A stretch of DNA of 64,000 nucleotides from Topomyia yanbarensis (GCF_030247195.1 NC_080671.1:8013343-8077342), one strand, 5' to 3'. Shown: positions 46,329 to 57,095, numbered from the stretch's first letter. Numbers and translations: made by a program. Notes: a model not told the origin generated them from the sequence alone.

Positions 46329-47210
46329 TAGGGTGGGACAAAAATTAGATTCCAGCTCCGAGCAACTTTTTAGTTACCATTTGGACCCTAGAACAACTGT
46401 GCAAATTCTTAGCTCAATCGGTGAAACTATATTTTTGCGCCCACTGTTTAAAGTTTACATGGAATTTTGTATGGGAAAGTTAACTTTTACAAAATAATTC
46501 CTCCATGAGTCGCACATTACTTCCTAAAAATAAATCGTTATGTGGCTTGTATAGGAAATTTAACAAAGAAAAAAAGTCTCGAAAACCACGAAACGATCTG
46601 ATGCTTGTGGAAAAAGTTATTAAGCAAAAACAAATTGATGCTCTGACGATTGAAAAAATATTCATTTTTTCTAGCACCACTGCTGTTGGTTGTCCAATTA
46701 TACGCAATTTTGTTTTAATCCTCTCTTAACGTATCTAAATCGTTTATCTATACTATTTGGCCACTTCGCAAGGTTTTGAGTTATAAATTGAGCCTTCTTT
46801 TGTACATAATAAAAGAAAGTTAAAAATTTTATATATAATAAATCCGTCAGAAGCAGTGATGCTATGAACAGTGAAATTTTCATCAATCTTCAAGGCATCA
46901 ATCGGTTTTTGTTTAGTAACTTTTTCCACAAGCATCAGATCGTTTTGCAGTCTTCTAGACTTTGTTTCCTTGACAAATTTCTTAAAAATCTGTTTATTTT
47001 TAGGAGATAACGGGTGGCTCTTGGAAGAATTAATTTGCAAAAGACAATTTTCCCATACAAAATCCCATGTAAACTTTAAACCGTGGGCGCAAAAATATAG
47101 TTTCACCGATCGAGTTAAAAATTTGCAGAGTTGTTCTGGGAGCTAAATGGAACCCAAAAAGTTACTCGGAGCCAAATTTTATTTTTTTCATATAACCATG
47201 TCCCACTCTA
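46329..47210 (+). mobile_element. fold-back hAT-like element, copy 1
   Basis: Starts TAGGGTGGGAC and ends GTCCCACTCTA. The two halves are roughly 80 per cent identical inverted repeats of about 430 bp (shared words include CAACTTTTT, GGTGAAACTATATTTTTGCG and AAAGTTTACATGG). There is no transposase; open frames on both strands are shadows of each other. Its 8-bp flanks, ATGGATAT on the left and CTGTACAT on the right, differ. Each instead matches a flank of the inverted copy at 57104-57961. Confidence 0.85.
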
Positions 47211-47218
47211 CTGTACAT
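47211..47218 (+). repeat. 8-bp flank CTGTACAT of fold-back copy 1 (right)
   Basis: Matches, inverted, the right flank of copy 2 (ATGTACAG at 57962-57969). Confidence 0.85.
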
Positions 47219-48222
47219 AGGTTATTCTATGTATGGAGAACTAAAAAATCCGGATACACAATTGCATTACTGAAGAGCAGTTACATATTATGCAATGTGA
47301 ACTGCCATAATCGGATTCACAAAGATCACATGATTAATACTCAGCACGCTGAATAATAACTATGTGATAACTGAGTTTTCAATGTCCAGTCAGTGCCCCG
47401 ACTAGAATTCTGAAATTCGTATCTTCGTTGAAGTAGAATTAGTATTCCATCTTCTCCAGGAGACTTACATAGGGCAAAACTTTCAATTGTTCTAAATGAA
47501 CTATCATTAAAATCTTTCGATTTCGAAAATAACTTATTTAATCAACGTTGAGACATGAGAAATTTGTACAAAGGCTTTTTCAGCCACTTTGCTTAGAGGA
47601 TCGAATGGCATTTCTGTAATCTTTGCGAGCGTACTTAAAGCTTTCCGCAGACGAGGCAACACAACACATGCCACATAAAATATTAACTACGGATTTTTTT
47701 CTACGTTTTCGCACGCTACAACGGCAACAGCATGTTAATTGCTTGAACCAAATCATTCGCTTCATGCCTGACTATAGGATGAGAATAACTTAAAGATGTT
47801 ATTTGCCTATTGTGCAATGAGACACTATATCGTAAGCCCTTGAAAAGGAGCTACTAAGGAAAGCTTGTCTACTTCTGGGTGATTATAAATTTTTTCTGCT
47901 TAAACATTTCAATATCATCCACTGATCCAAATTTCTGAATGCATTCACTTGGTTATTGGATCTGGTGAAGAAGTTTAAAGTATGCTGGGTGCAGGAATTA
48001 CGGGATCTGAAGAAAATCTCAGATCATTTTCGATCTGACATGTTCAACGAGCCGACTCAACCCACAGTTAGTTGTGCAATTATCTATGAATGTTAATAAT
48101 AACTACATATTTAGGATGCATCACAATTCAGCTCCGTATTATACCAGCACAACGGACATACTATATATTCAAGATACTTTCGCATATCCTCTAATAAGTC
48201 GAAACCAAAATAACAAGTTTAT
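47219..48222. other. nothing recognised
   Basis: No gene supported; short unrelated frames only. Confidence 0.35.
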
Positions 48223-48960
48223 TTGACAGTCATCGTGGGCAATGTTGTCAGAAATTCGGTCGAAATTAAATTATTTGGCATGGTTGCGCACTTTGCGATT
48301 TTTAACCGTTTAAGTTTCATGATGGTACAGGTATATGGGAAATTCCTATGTGACCGCACTAACCAAGCTTGTAACTCCGAAATCGAAAGTCAGATCGGGA
48401 TGCAATTAAATAGTAGTCAATTGAATCACTGCATCAATCATATCAAATTTGGAAGATGCTGGAAATCGGTCAAGAATTTTCGGAGGAATAGGTGTAAAAT
48501 TAACTCTGAAGGTTCTCCGGGGCATTGAGACCGTCCTAGGTGGGCAATGTGATCAAAGCGACTACGGGTCTGAGAACCTAAGTAATTTAACACTCATTTT
48601 AATAAGTTTTGTATCTTCTAGATATCATGGTACTGCCAGTTTATATAGGGATTTACTTCATGATCGCACTTCTCAACCCGGTAATTCAATAGCAAGCATC
48701 CTATGGCTTTTACTTGAGACTAAAGGGTGTCCCACATTAAATAGCATCTCGGAAAAAACGCTGAAGAAAATTACCCTTTGGGTATTTTCTCTTGAAGATT
48801 TGGGTAGAAGTAGTTTGGAGTGTATTGTTTACACTATATCGCTGTCAATTTTTCGAAAGTTGGAAAAAATGTCGTGTGTGTTAACTTTCCTATCTCCCAC
48901 TAGCTGGTAGTGATTTACAGAAAAAAGATGTTTGCATGTATTTAAACATTCATGCAAATA
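48223..48960 (+). repeat. two diverged copies of a roughly 310-bp unit
   Basis: ATGGTACAGGTATATGGGA followed by TGACCGCACTAACC (from about 48322) is echoed by ATGGTACTGCCAGTTTATA followed by TGATCGCACTTCTC (from about 48627). The open frames are not convincing proteins. A 23-bp word (TTCGAAAGTTGGAAAAAATG and the following bases) at about 48849 recurs at about 48967 at the start of the Tc1 reading frame. This is probably Tc1-element untranslated debris. Confidence 0.4.
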
Positions 48961-48984
48961 ACTTGGTTCGAAAGTTGGAAAAAA

Positions 48985-49257
48985 ATGTCGTCACCCGAAA
49001 AGCAACGAATTGATTTTGCGCAAGCACCTGGAAAATCCTCAACTCTCTCATCGGCCTATCGGAAAGAAACTCGGAATCGTGCAGTCAACAGTGATTCATG
49101 TGATTAAACGTTACTACCAAGCTCTGAGAATAGAATGGAAGGAGAAATGCAATCAGAACGGATGCTCTATTAGTGATCAGGATCACAAGCGTGTAGTGAA
49201 AGCGGAATCCCAAATGCTCCGGACAGAGGTGTGACCAAAAAGTTGAATATGTCCAAG
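48985..49257 (+). pseudogene. Tc1-like transposase, 5' part (split gene)
   Basis: ATG at 48985 begins MSSPEKQRIDF. After a one-base frameshift near 49014 it continues LRKHLENPQLSHRPIGKKLG, IVQSTVIHVIKRYYQAL and SISDQDHKRVVKA. This is the paired-like helix-turn-helix DNA-binding region of a Tc1/mariner transposase. Further frame drift follows, but the last six codons before 49258 read KLNMSK and are directly continued at 54734 by SFVQRAKDRAGLHT, so the gene was split by the 5.47-kb insertion. No DDE motif is preserved. Confidence 0.8.
49250..49257. repeat. target-site duplication (left) of the 5.47-kb element
   Basis: TGTCCAAG here, TGCCCAAG at 54726-54733: seven of eight bases match. Confidence 0.75.
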
Positions 49258-49758
49258 CAGGGCCGCAGAGAGAAAATACGGGCCCGGGGGGGTACAACGT
49301 ACGGGCCCCCACCAATGTGTATTGCCTGAGTACAAAAAAGTCAATGTTTGAAATCCATTGGAGTTCACTGATATTATGTATAGTACACTGAAATTTTATA
49401 TTTATGTACCATTTTTTTTTCTAGTTCTTTGTAGTGCCAATGAAGGAAAAAACGTAGAGTTATTTATACTTTGGGAGCTTTTAATACCACTTCGACAGTT
49501 TTGGTGACTTTTTAAAGCGCCATTTTTGTTAATAGTATTTATAAAAGAAAGGAAATGGCAAGATTAAAGATGTAGTTATCACAAAAATTAAAAATATCTA
49601 AACGGCGATCAACGGCAAAAGGTAAAAAACAATAGGAAAACTAAATATTAAAAGAATGTACAAAAGAGCTAAAAACAACAAAATCAACCAAATAAACAAA
49701 TTAAAGTCATTTGTTAGAAAATGTTTAATCGAGAAAAACCAAAACAAACTATAAAATA

Positions 49759-49905
49759 TCACCATTTGTTCAATAATGTTCGACTTTTTTAATCTTGGCC
49801 ATTTGTTTTTCTAGTTTCCTGCTTTCCTTTATCAATTGAAAGCAGGAAATTAGAAAAACAAACGGCGAAGATTAAAAAAGTCGAACATTATTGAACAAAT
49901 GGTGA
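49759..49905. repeat. hairpin with 68-bp arms
   Basis: TCACCATTTGTTCAATAATG onwards (49759-49826) is the reverse complement of 49838-49905 with about four mismatches; the loop is 11 nt. Confidence 0.8.
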
Positions 49906-50129
49906 AAATAGTAAAAAATCGATAAGAATGTTGGAAATTTTTTTAGAATCAATGAAAATGAATAAAAACTACTAAAAAGAATAATAATATAGAAAACATT
50001 AATATAAAAAATACATAAAACTGAAAAACTCGATAAATCAAGAATAATAAAATTTATTTAACATTAAAAACAAAACATATTTAAAGCAAAATAAATAAAA
50101 CGCTAAGAATGCATAAAACTAGAGGAGTA

Positions 50130-50965
50130 GGGGAACACGGGGCTATTCGGACCAACTTAAACAAATCGCCCTTTTAGGTGGATAGATGTGAAAAAAGTTA
50201 CCGGTCAAAAGTTCTAATTGTTAGTTTGAAACCTCAGCTACATTTTGGTGCTATAAAAAGTTCATTTTCACCACTCAATGGCAGCGCTAGTCGACGATTT
50301 GCAAACCTCTACGTTTTTTCATCCTTTTACAATGTAGGGGTAATTCGGACCTCCCTACGGGGCAATTCAGACCATCATTTTTCTTTATTTTTTTTTTACA
50401 ATGGAATTAAGTTTACCTGTGAGTTAGATACAAGAGACACTCCTTAAGAAGCAAAAAAAAATTGCTTTACAAAAACTTAATCTGGTATGTCACAACTGTC
50501 TATTGGCAGCCCATGTATTTCTTTGCTGTGGCGTGTGCAATGGTATGCGCAGCCGCAAGCCGCTGAACGGTGATTTACGGAATAGGGGGTCCGAATAGCC
50601 CCGTACGTTCATATCGCACAAAAGTGGTGAGCGTCTCGAAAATATCTGTGTTTTCACCCAAACAAAAATTATTCCATAAAATAGGAGCCTCAAGCTTTCC
50701 AAAACACTTATTTTTATTTTTTATTTTTCACTTTTATTTGTAGCTTTAATCACGGTTTTTCCATTATAATGATTTTTGTTTTGAGAATGACAAAACAACG
50801 AAACACGTTGCATCTCCTTTCTACAACGAACAAAGAATCAACTTCAACTGTCAAAATTAATGTTTCTGAACAGCGGTGCCACGAATATATACGATAGTCT
50901 TGTTATTTTCTGAGAAATCGAGGGGGCCGAATTACCCCCACTGTCTTAATAACCCCGGGTACCCC
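50130..50965. mobile_element. inverted-repeat element flanked by TA
   Basis: Outer ends GGGGAACACGGGGCTATTC and, reverse-complemented, GGGGTACCCGGGGTTATTA lie next to TA on both sides (50128-50129 and 50966-50967), as in Tc1/mariner-type MITEs. The motif GGGG(C/T)(A/T)ATTCGGACC recurs inside at about 50335-50375 and, inverted, at 50583-50607 and 50919-50940. There is no transposase. Confidence 0.6.
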
Positions 50966-52060
50966 TATAAATAAAAGACAAGAATAAAACAACTATAGAG
51001 AAATTAAAAAAAATGGACGAACTAGAAAATTTTGAAAAACTGGAAAATTGAAATGATAAAAAGACGAAAAAGTAAAGGAAATTGGAAGTATTGAACAAAA
51101 ACGGAGCAAACAGACAAAATGGAAAACGAAAAATAGTAGAAAAAAGCCAACGTGATATACTATAGAAACACAAAAATGAAGATATTAACACGAAAAAAAT
51201 TAATAAAATGGATATTATTTAAAGAATAGAAAAACCACTAGAAATGAAATTTGAAATAAATTCAAACAACGAACTAAATGTAAAATTAAGAAAAAGTGAC
51301 CATAGTGATAAGAAAATAAATCAAATGTTTTTTTAGGAAAATAAAGAAAAATCCAATGTTAACGTATAGGAAGAAGTCAATAGAAGAAGTACTTTCCATG
51401 TAGGTTAAATGGAAAACATGAAGAAATAACAATAACGAATTAAATTTAAGAAAAAGGTATAAAAAATAAATAAAATTTTATTAAATGAACAATGGGAAAA
51501 AACAAAACTACGATAAACGGAAAGCTAAAAATTAGAAAATGAGAAGGAAAATAGGAGAAATGTAAAAAATTAAACAATAAGACAAATTGGAATAAATTTG
51601 AATAAGTAAAATTGCTTTTGGAAATGCAAAAAATATGAGAAAATAGGAAATAGAAAAAGGCTATGGCAAGAATAAATATAGTAAATAGACAAATTCTAAA
51701 AATTAGATGAAGTGACAAGAGAAATAATTAAAAAAGCAGAGTATTAAAATATGAAACAATAAGAAAAAAATAAAGAATGCAGAATTTTCTCGAAAAATTG
51801 CGAATAAAGTTAAATAATAGAGAAAAACTATAAATTAAAGTAAGTGATAGTGATAGCAATAGAAAAAAAGCAAAAGTAAGGAACGTTAAAAGATGGATAA
51901 AATAAAAGTATGCAAATAGATAAAAAAGGCAGAATCTTACAATTGTAGAAATACAAATACAATCCACAACTTGAAAAAATAGATCAATGAAATTTTAACA
52001 AAATAAAAATGTAAATGTAGGAATAAAAATGAAAAAAAAATCAGTAACAAGGATCAAATT

Positions 52061-52689
52061 TCAAATAAGGGTTGTGGTTGGATTTTACGCTATGCTGGTT
52101 TCGAAAACATTCATAATCCTACAAAAACATGAATTATTCTTTTATTTGTGTTGGTGTGTTAGCACTCCTTAAAATATTTTTTACAAGAATGTTTTCTAGA
52201 AATAGTTCAAAAATAAAAATAAAATCGTTACGTTCAGGAAGCGACGTTCAAAATCTCACGCTCACTCCTCCAAAACGAAAAGATTTTGTATGCGGATTTA
52301 ACTTGCTACAGTAGTTAGCTAATCCTGCTAACTAGTAGATTTAGTTTAATAACATAGTTAAATTATCTCTTCGAAATCAATCAAACACAATTTAGCAATT
52401 TAGTTGAACGTATGCTTCTTAGAATCATTGGCAGCTGCAGGATTGTGAACTGAGAGATCTTCTCTTCATGCTCCATGACATATAAAATTCAAAACAAAAC
52501 TATTAACACTATACTCGTCACGAAAGGGGCTTGTTGTGTACGCAATTTGCTGTTATAATGAAAATGTCGATAAAAGGCCGTATTTGAAAGAATTGCAAAA
52601 CGTATTTATTTTTTTCATCCCTGGCCTCTTTGCTAGGGGGAATTGGTGCTGGAAACACTCACAATGTTGAAAACTACATATGAAAGTCG
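52061..52689. other. nothing recognised
   Basis: AT-rich spacer inside the 5.47-kb element. Confidence 0.3.
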
Positions 52690-53355
52690 CTAGTAAACTG
52701 CCTGGCTAAAGTTCTGGAAATGTTTGTACGTTGCTTCTTCCAACATAATTGACGTATGTCAGCAGGGATTTGTCAAAGAAACGTTTCGCCACTTCGAACA
52801 TGATGACGTGCATAAGTCTTCTAATTCCAACTGTCGAGAAGCATCAACATGTGGCGGTAATATATTTTACTTTCATTCTCCCACAACATTACTGTTTTGA
52901 AACTGCAGGGACTAGGTTTTTCTGGATGGATATCCAGCTCTCTGCATTCTTACAACGATCCGCTTTCTTTAGAATTGGTACCACATACTCAAGCGCCTTC
53001 GAAACGCCAACCGGTGTACCTCAAGGAAGTCACTTAGGGCAACTTATCTTTCTCTTGTTTATCAATGATCTCTGCATCCGCAAAAGATCCGGAAAACTAC
53101 TCTACGCTGATGATCTGAATATCTTTCGTTCAATTTCCTCAGGACTCAATTTTACTGTGCTCCAACATGATATAGCCAATATAGAGGAATGGTGCTTGAT
53201 GAACGGCACACGCCGAAAAAAGCTACGTCATTTGAGTATGACCCTTTTACAAAAATGTTTCGGTATAATCTCGTATCGGAATATGATTTTTATAGATTGT
53301 GTATCAATGAATGGCAAACCAAACATATTAAATTTTAAATTTAAATTTTTGGATT
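52690..53355 (+). pseudogene. Jockey-type LINE reverse transcriptase relic
   Basis: Frame-shifted reading gives CLAKVLEMFVRCFFQHN and QQGFVK, then, after a deletion, SLLIPTVEKHQHVAVIYF, RSAFFRIGTTYSSAFETPTG, VPQGSHLGQLIFLLFINDL (motif B), KLLYADDLNIFRSI (motif C with an intact YADD) and LQHDIANIEEWCLMNG. Most of motif A is missing and the frame is interrupted. It is the same general clade as the relic at 34986 but not the same copy. It lies inside the 5.47-kb element, on the plus strand. Confidence 0.75.
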
Positions 53356-54295
53356 AATTTCGAATTCTTTTGGTATATCAAGAGTTTTCGATGACTCATT
53401 TGACCAATTGAGCTCTCAAATAGAGGTAGGGTTACCGCCTCTAGTGGTACTTAGACCAGCGGAATTTTACTGAGCAGGGGATAGACTTCAAGAGACACAT
53501 GCGTATGCGTTGAAATCAATCAGAATTTCGAATTAAAGTGATCACTCGACAGAATTTTGGAGCGCTTCTATTGCTTTTTATTGTATGAAACGCTTAAAAA
53601 CAAATAAATATGCACTGTTTTACTTTTTATGTAGCTCGTAGCACTAGGAGGAAAAATATCTTTTTTTCTTCACATTCACCGTAGAGTGTAATGTTTTGGT
53701 AAAGCACTTCCTCTTTCTGTGCCGTTCACATTTAGTTGCATGTTTTTGCATTTGTTTATAGTTTTGTTGATTTAGTTGGATGTAGTGATTGGTTTTCTCG
53801 GATATTCACAAAGAATCCAAAAGCACCAGCCACTCTCGCTGTGAAGGATAACCCGAGCTTTGCTCTGTTCCTCAATAAACAAACACGGGGTGTGAAATCA
53901 CACTTCAGTTTCTTTCGAGAATCTTTGTGAGGAACATTAATCCGTTGAAGCGAAAGTTCAATGGGGTAAAGTAAACCCAAATGGCTCTTTTAAAATATTT
54001 GTCAACGCCAAGAGGGGCCCTCCTTAACAATTAGGGCCTGCACGCAAAATTGCAAAATAATCCAATGGATTCTTCCGGGCGAATTCGGATTTACCTGAAC
54101 GAAGGAATTCGCCTCCGAAAACCGGCGTGGCAACCCTAAGCAGGGTTTTTTTCTTTCAATAATTACTTTCGATACTAATCCAGCGCTTTCGAAGATTGGA
54201 AATTTAATAAATCAAAAAAATCGATTTCAGATTGGCGAAATTTGAAGACAACCTCATGACTTCTAATCAAACCATTTAATTATTTAACCCTTATA
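53356..54295. other. nothing recognised
   Basis: Interior of the 5.47-kb element; overlapping open frames on both strands at 53736-53980 have no domain. Confidence 0.3.
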
Positions 54296-54304
54296 AGTCT
54301 GATC

Positions 54305-54473
54305 ATATTTTTGTTTCGATTATAGACATTTTAACCTTAAGGTCATTCGCTTCTTCATTCAGGTTAAGAATTTTCCTATAACAAATCTCTATTCCTGTGT
54401 GCGGGGTTGGGATTCGAACCCAGGTGAGCTGCGTACATGACATTCAATGTACAAATTCCGCTATGCCCGCTCG
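54305..54473 (-). mobile_element. short tRNA-derived SINE
   Basis: On the minus strand a perfect B box core GGGTTCGAATCCC (54421-54409) lies downstream of an A-box-like GCGGGCATAGCGGAAT (about 54470-54455). The element is bounded by the exact 9-bp duplication AGTCTGATC (54296-54304 and 54474-54482). The acceptor stem is imperfect, so it is not a functional tRNA gene. Its 3' end is AT-rich (TATAATCGAAACAAAAATAT). It differs from the SINE family at 40027 and 55105. Confidence 0.75.
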
Positions 54474-54725
54474 AGTCTGATCTGGTTTCGATACGAGAAT
54501 TAGGTTAGTATAAACATAGTTGATATCAAATATGCAGTAGTTTAGAATTTTCGCTATTCTAGTTATCTCATACACAAGATATTGAATTTTTAATTGTATT
54601 CTCAAATAAATTTTTGTCGAAAAAGTATTTGTCAAAATTTTAGTTTCTATTAAAAATCCGGGCCCCTTCAAAGCTCCGGGCCCGGGGGGAAACACCCCGG
54701 TCCCCCCCCCCTCTCGGCGGCCCTG

Positions 54726-54733
54726 TGCCCAAG
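54726..54733. repeat. target-site duplication (right) of the 5.47-kb element
   Basis: TGCCCAAG, partner of 49250-49257. Confidence 0.75.
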
Positions 54734-54964
54734 TCCTTCGTTCAGAGAGCCAAGGACCGGGCGGGATTGCATACCTAAAAAGTGCAGGAAGCTCCAAAAA
54801 GTGACGAACGGTAAAATAAGGTGTGAAAGAAACGGGCCTGAAAACTGTACATACAGATGATTCTGGCAGCTTCCAGGGCTACTGTTCTTTATCGCCCGCA
54901 CAATTTTGATGTTTCGGAGGAAGTCAGGGCGCAGAAACTTTCAAAGTTTGCCAATAAATACATG
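54734..54964 (+). pseudogene. Tc1-like transposase, 3' part (split gene)
   Basis: Starts SFVQRAKDRAGLHT in frame with the codons ending at 49257 and continues KVQEAPKSDER with two in-frame stops. After a deletion near 54800-54900 it reads DVSEEVRAQKLSKFANKYM, a segment that follows the first catalytic Asp in this Tc1 subgroup. The catalytic triad is gone. Sequence changes at about 54965 into a hAT transposase relic. Confidence 0.75.
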
Positions 54965-55092
54965 CCGCTTTTTTGAAAGGAAAAATCCTGGAAACATTGC
55001 ACAGTTTCGGAGTGCCTATCCAGCAGATCTTTTCCATAACTTCCAACGAAGTGACGGTTCGTTTGCTAAAGACAGAATTAGAGTAAACCTTG
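54965..55092 (+). pseudogene. hAT transposase relic, part 1
   Basis: The plus strand reads ETLHSFGVPIQQIFSITSNE then VRLLKTELE. hAT transposases of insects have the segment I.QIFSITSDNGAN followed by VKLLK at this point, part of the RNase-H-like catalytic core; the DNGAN residues are deleted here. The relic is interrupted by the SINE at 55105-55378 and resumes at 55391. Confidence 0.6.
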
Positions 55093-55104
55093 TTGGCAGA
55101 ATTC
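55093..55104. repeat. SINE target-site duplication, left
   Basis: TTGGCAGAATTC, repeated at 55379-55390. Confidence 0.85.
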
Positions 55105-55378
55105 TTCTTCTTAGAATTCTGTTTATTTTCTGTCGGCCTATTTCCGCTACGAGGCCAAACACCGACGCTAGAGAGGTGACACTCCCTTCTATCTGGACTG
55201 GATATCGACCCATCAACTCATGTACCGGGGACCAACGGCTTTACTTCCCTTCCGAAGGAAGGCGTGAGCTCAGATTTTTCTCACCTCTGAAAAATCTCAA
55301 CGACCTGGACTGGGATTGAACCTAGACCAACTGGGGTAAGTGGTGGTCACGCTTATCACCCAACCATCGGCGCCGTCA
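55105..55378 (-). mobile_element. tRNA-derived SINE, short-tailed copy
   Basis: Minus strand. Begins GACGGCGCCGATGGTTGGGTGATAAGCG-like (A box about 55367-55351) with B box GGTTCAATCCC (about 55323-55313), bounded by the exact 12-bp duplication TTGGCAGAATTC. Its first 230 bp match the head of the SINE at 40027-40567. Its 3' end is shorter and ends in an AATTCTAAGAAG-type tail. It sits inside the hAT transposase relic. Confidence 0.85.
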
Positions 55379-55390
55379 TTGGCAGAATTC

Positions 55391-55620
55391 GAAGAAGACA
55401 CTGACGACACATAACAACGCGATCTGACAGATGGGTTATGCACTGAGATCAACGAGATGTTGGACGTGGTCCGTTGTGCCATGTATTCTCTTCAGCTGGA
55501 TGTGGTCAATAGTAGTCATGAATCTGTCAAGAAAGTTACTGGAGTGGAAAAAAGCAAACTTACCTGATACAAGATACATTTCGAGTTTGGTGTGTGAATG
55601 CTTCGAGAATTCTTTACAGA
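55391..55620 (+). pseudogene. hAT transposase relic, part 2
   Basis: Continues from part 1 across the SINE: EEDTDDT, then TEINEMLDVVRCAMYSLQLD and VVNSSHESVKKVTG. The segment VRCAAHTLQLAV is a signature of hAT transposases; here it reads VRCAMYSLQLDV. An in-frame stop and frame drift follow. No dimerisation domain is seen. Confidence 0.65.
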
Positions 55621-56391
55621 GCTTTCTGAGCTATTCCCAGAGCTTGGTAAGTTTTCCCACATTAGCTTGTATATCTTTAGCTGTCCTTCTAGTTTTGTGA
55701 AAAGTCAAATACGTCCTATGGAATGAGCAAATATTTTCATTCTTCTAGAACTCAACAGTAACTGGGTAGGGAAACATGGGGAGACTTGACCAAGTGCAGT
55801 ATTCTATTATTGGCTAAAACCATTTCTATTAGGTTCTTAAAAAAATTCAAAAGCATTAATAAATGTTGGGGAGACTTGACCGAGTATCCCCATAAAAGCT
55901 GCATTTTCGTAATTTGACCTTGAGACACATCGGTTTTCAATCAGACAGCCGTGTGTATTGTGAACAAGAATTTGATACCATTGGCTAGAAAGATCAAAGC
56001 TAAAGCGCTCGAGCTGAAGAAGTAGGGAAAACTGGATGAATGTGTATATTCGAAGTGAAATCATCTATGTGATGATAATGTTGATCGTCCCATAAGAACT
56101 GAGGAAGAGCTGCAGAAATATCAACATTAGTAACCCTTTCCTTAAAAGTTTTTCTCATCCTTTATCTTCCATCCTTTTCTTCCCGTCGATATCCCCTCCT
56201 GAAAGAAATTACTTCAACAATAATCGTCGTACTGGAGATGCTTTGGATATTTTATAACCTACGTGTTAAAAATTATGAGTTTGATAAATTCCTTACTGGT
56301 TTGTTTGAGGGTTCAATACCAGTCGAGTCTAGTCAAAAGCTTTCTATTTTCTACAACAGCTGAAAGTTCTGGTAAAGTCACAACTATGACT
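55621..56391. other. nothing recognised
   Basis: No gene. The word GGGGAGACTTGACC occurs twice, near 55778 and 55866. Confidence 0.35.
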
Positions 56392-56574
56392 CATTTCAGC
56401 GTTGGATTAACCGATCACAAACACACCCGAAACGACGGCTATCACGACATCGAACACATTTTCTGGGCGTGTACCGAGTACAGTTCCGCCAGGTCTCGGC
56501 TAATGGATAGCCTTCGGGCCCGAGGAATACCACCCAACGTCCCAGTTCGAGATATTATGGCGGGTCGCGACTAA
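56392..56574 (+). pseudogene. I-like LINE C-terminal relic
   Basis: Sixty codons ending at TAA 56572-56574 read NDGYHDIEHIFWACTEYSSA then RSRLMDSLRARG, closely matching the C-terminal His-Cys part of the minus-strand LINE at 41291-42725. The first two Cys are lost (HTRNDG in place of CACGNG). The rest of ORF2 is missing upstream. The 3' tail below about 56580 differs from that of the 41-kb copy. Confidence 0.7.
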
Positions 56575-57095
56575 GAATCTAGCCCCTCTCTTTCTCTTTT
56601 TCTCATTTTCATTCTCATACTGCTACTACGTGATCTTCTTCTCTGTCATCGTTGACCTCTCCCTCTGTATCTGATATTGCTGTTACTGCGATGCTGAAAT
56701 CAACCCCCCATCCTCTCTGAAATGTCTTTCTGATGCATATAGAATATGTCACAAAAAAACTGATTTTGAGTCTGTTTCCCGTTCTTTGAACTCCAAGCGA
56801 ATTTGAATCTGTTTCCATTTCTTATATTTTTATACAGAAAATCGTAACTGTCGAAAAAAATATCTATTCAAATGGACCTAATTCTGAATTCTGAAATTAT
56901 TGAAAAGTGAAAAAACTGCATATTTTATGTGTCTATGGTAGAGAAATGGTTCGAAAAATAACTATAAATAATAATAATTAATAAAAATAACCATAGCTTT
57001 TTGAATATTACATTAACATTGTAGAGTGAACTTAAACTTTTGACTGGTAGTGAATCTCGTCCCAAAAAGGCAAGAAACCATTCGCAGACGCTCGC
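56575..57095. other. pyrimidine-rich then AT-rich spacer
   Basis: A CT-rich segment at 56575-56670 is probably LINE 3' untranslated sequence. Nothing else recognised. Confidence 0.35.

Larger units (their letters stand above)
49540..52060. repeat. A-rich degenerate low-complexity region
   Basis: About 1.7 kb in total, excluding the nested element at 50130-50965, of irregular variants of GAAAATAGAAAAACT and AATAAAACGAAATAG with almost no T runs on the plus strand. It resembles 14770-15090. Minus-strand open frames (50946-51191, 51446-51718, 51728-51967) are Phe/Leu/Ser-rich artefacts of the A-rich composition. Confidence 0.7.
49258..54725. mobile_element. 5.47-kb composite element with hAT-like termini
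   Basis: Begins CAGGGCCGCAGAGAG and ends with the reverse complement of CAGGGCCGCCGAGAG. Both ends also carry CGGGCCCGG close inside. The flanks are an 8-bp duplication with one difference, and the interrupted Tc1 transposase frame resumes exactly after the right TSD, so the boundaries are secure. The interior has no transposase that I can see. It is loaded with A-rich low-complexity sequence (49540-52060), a 68-bp-arm hairpin, a TA-flanked inverted-repeat element, a Jockey RT relic and a SINE, some of which inserted later. Confidence 0.75.

Noticed and set aside
46505..47146. Lys-rich and Cys-rich frames inside fold-back copy 1
   Set aside because: The same frames appear inverted in the other arm and in copy 2. 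They are by-products of the inverted repeats.
50946..51967. Three Phe/Leu/Ser-rich minus-strand frames resembling membrane proteins
   Set aside because: They are artefacts of A-rich low-complexity DNA and have no conserved pattern.
54409..54473. Functional tRNA gene on the minus strand
   Set aside because: The B box is perfect but the acceptor stem and anticodon arm do not fold, and flanking 9-bp duplications show a SINE.
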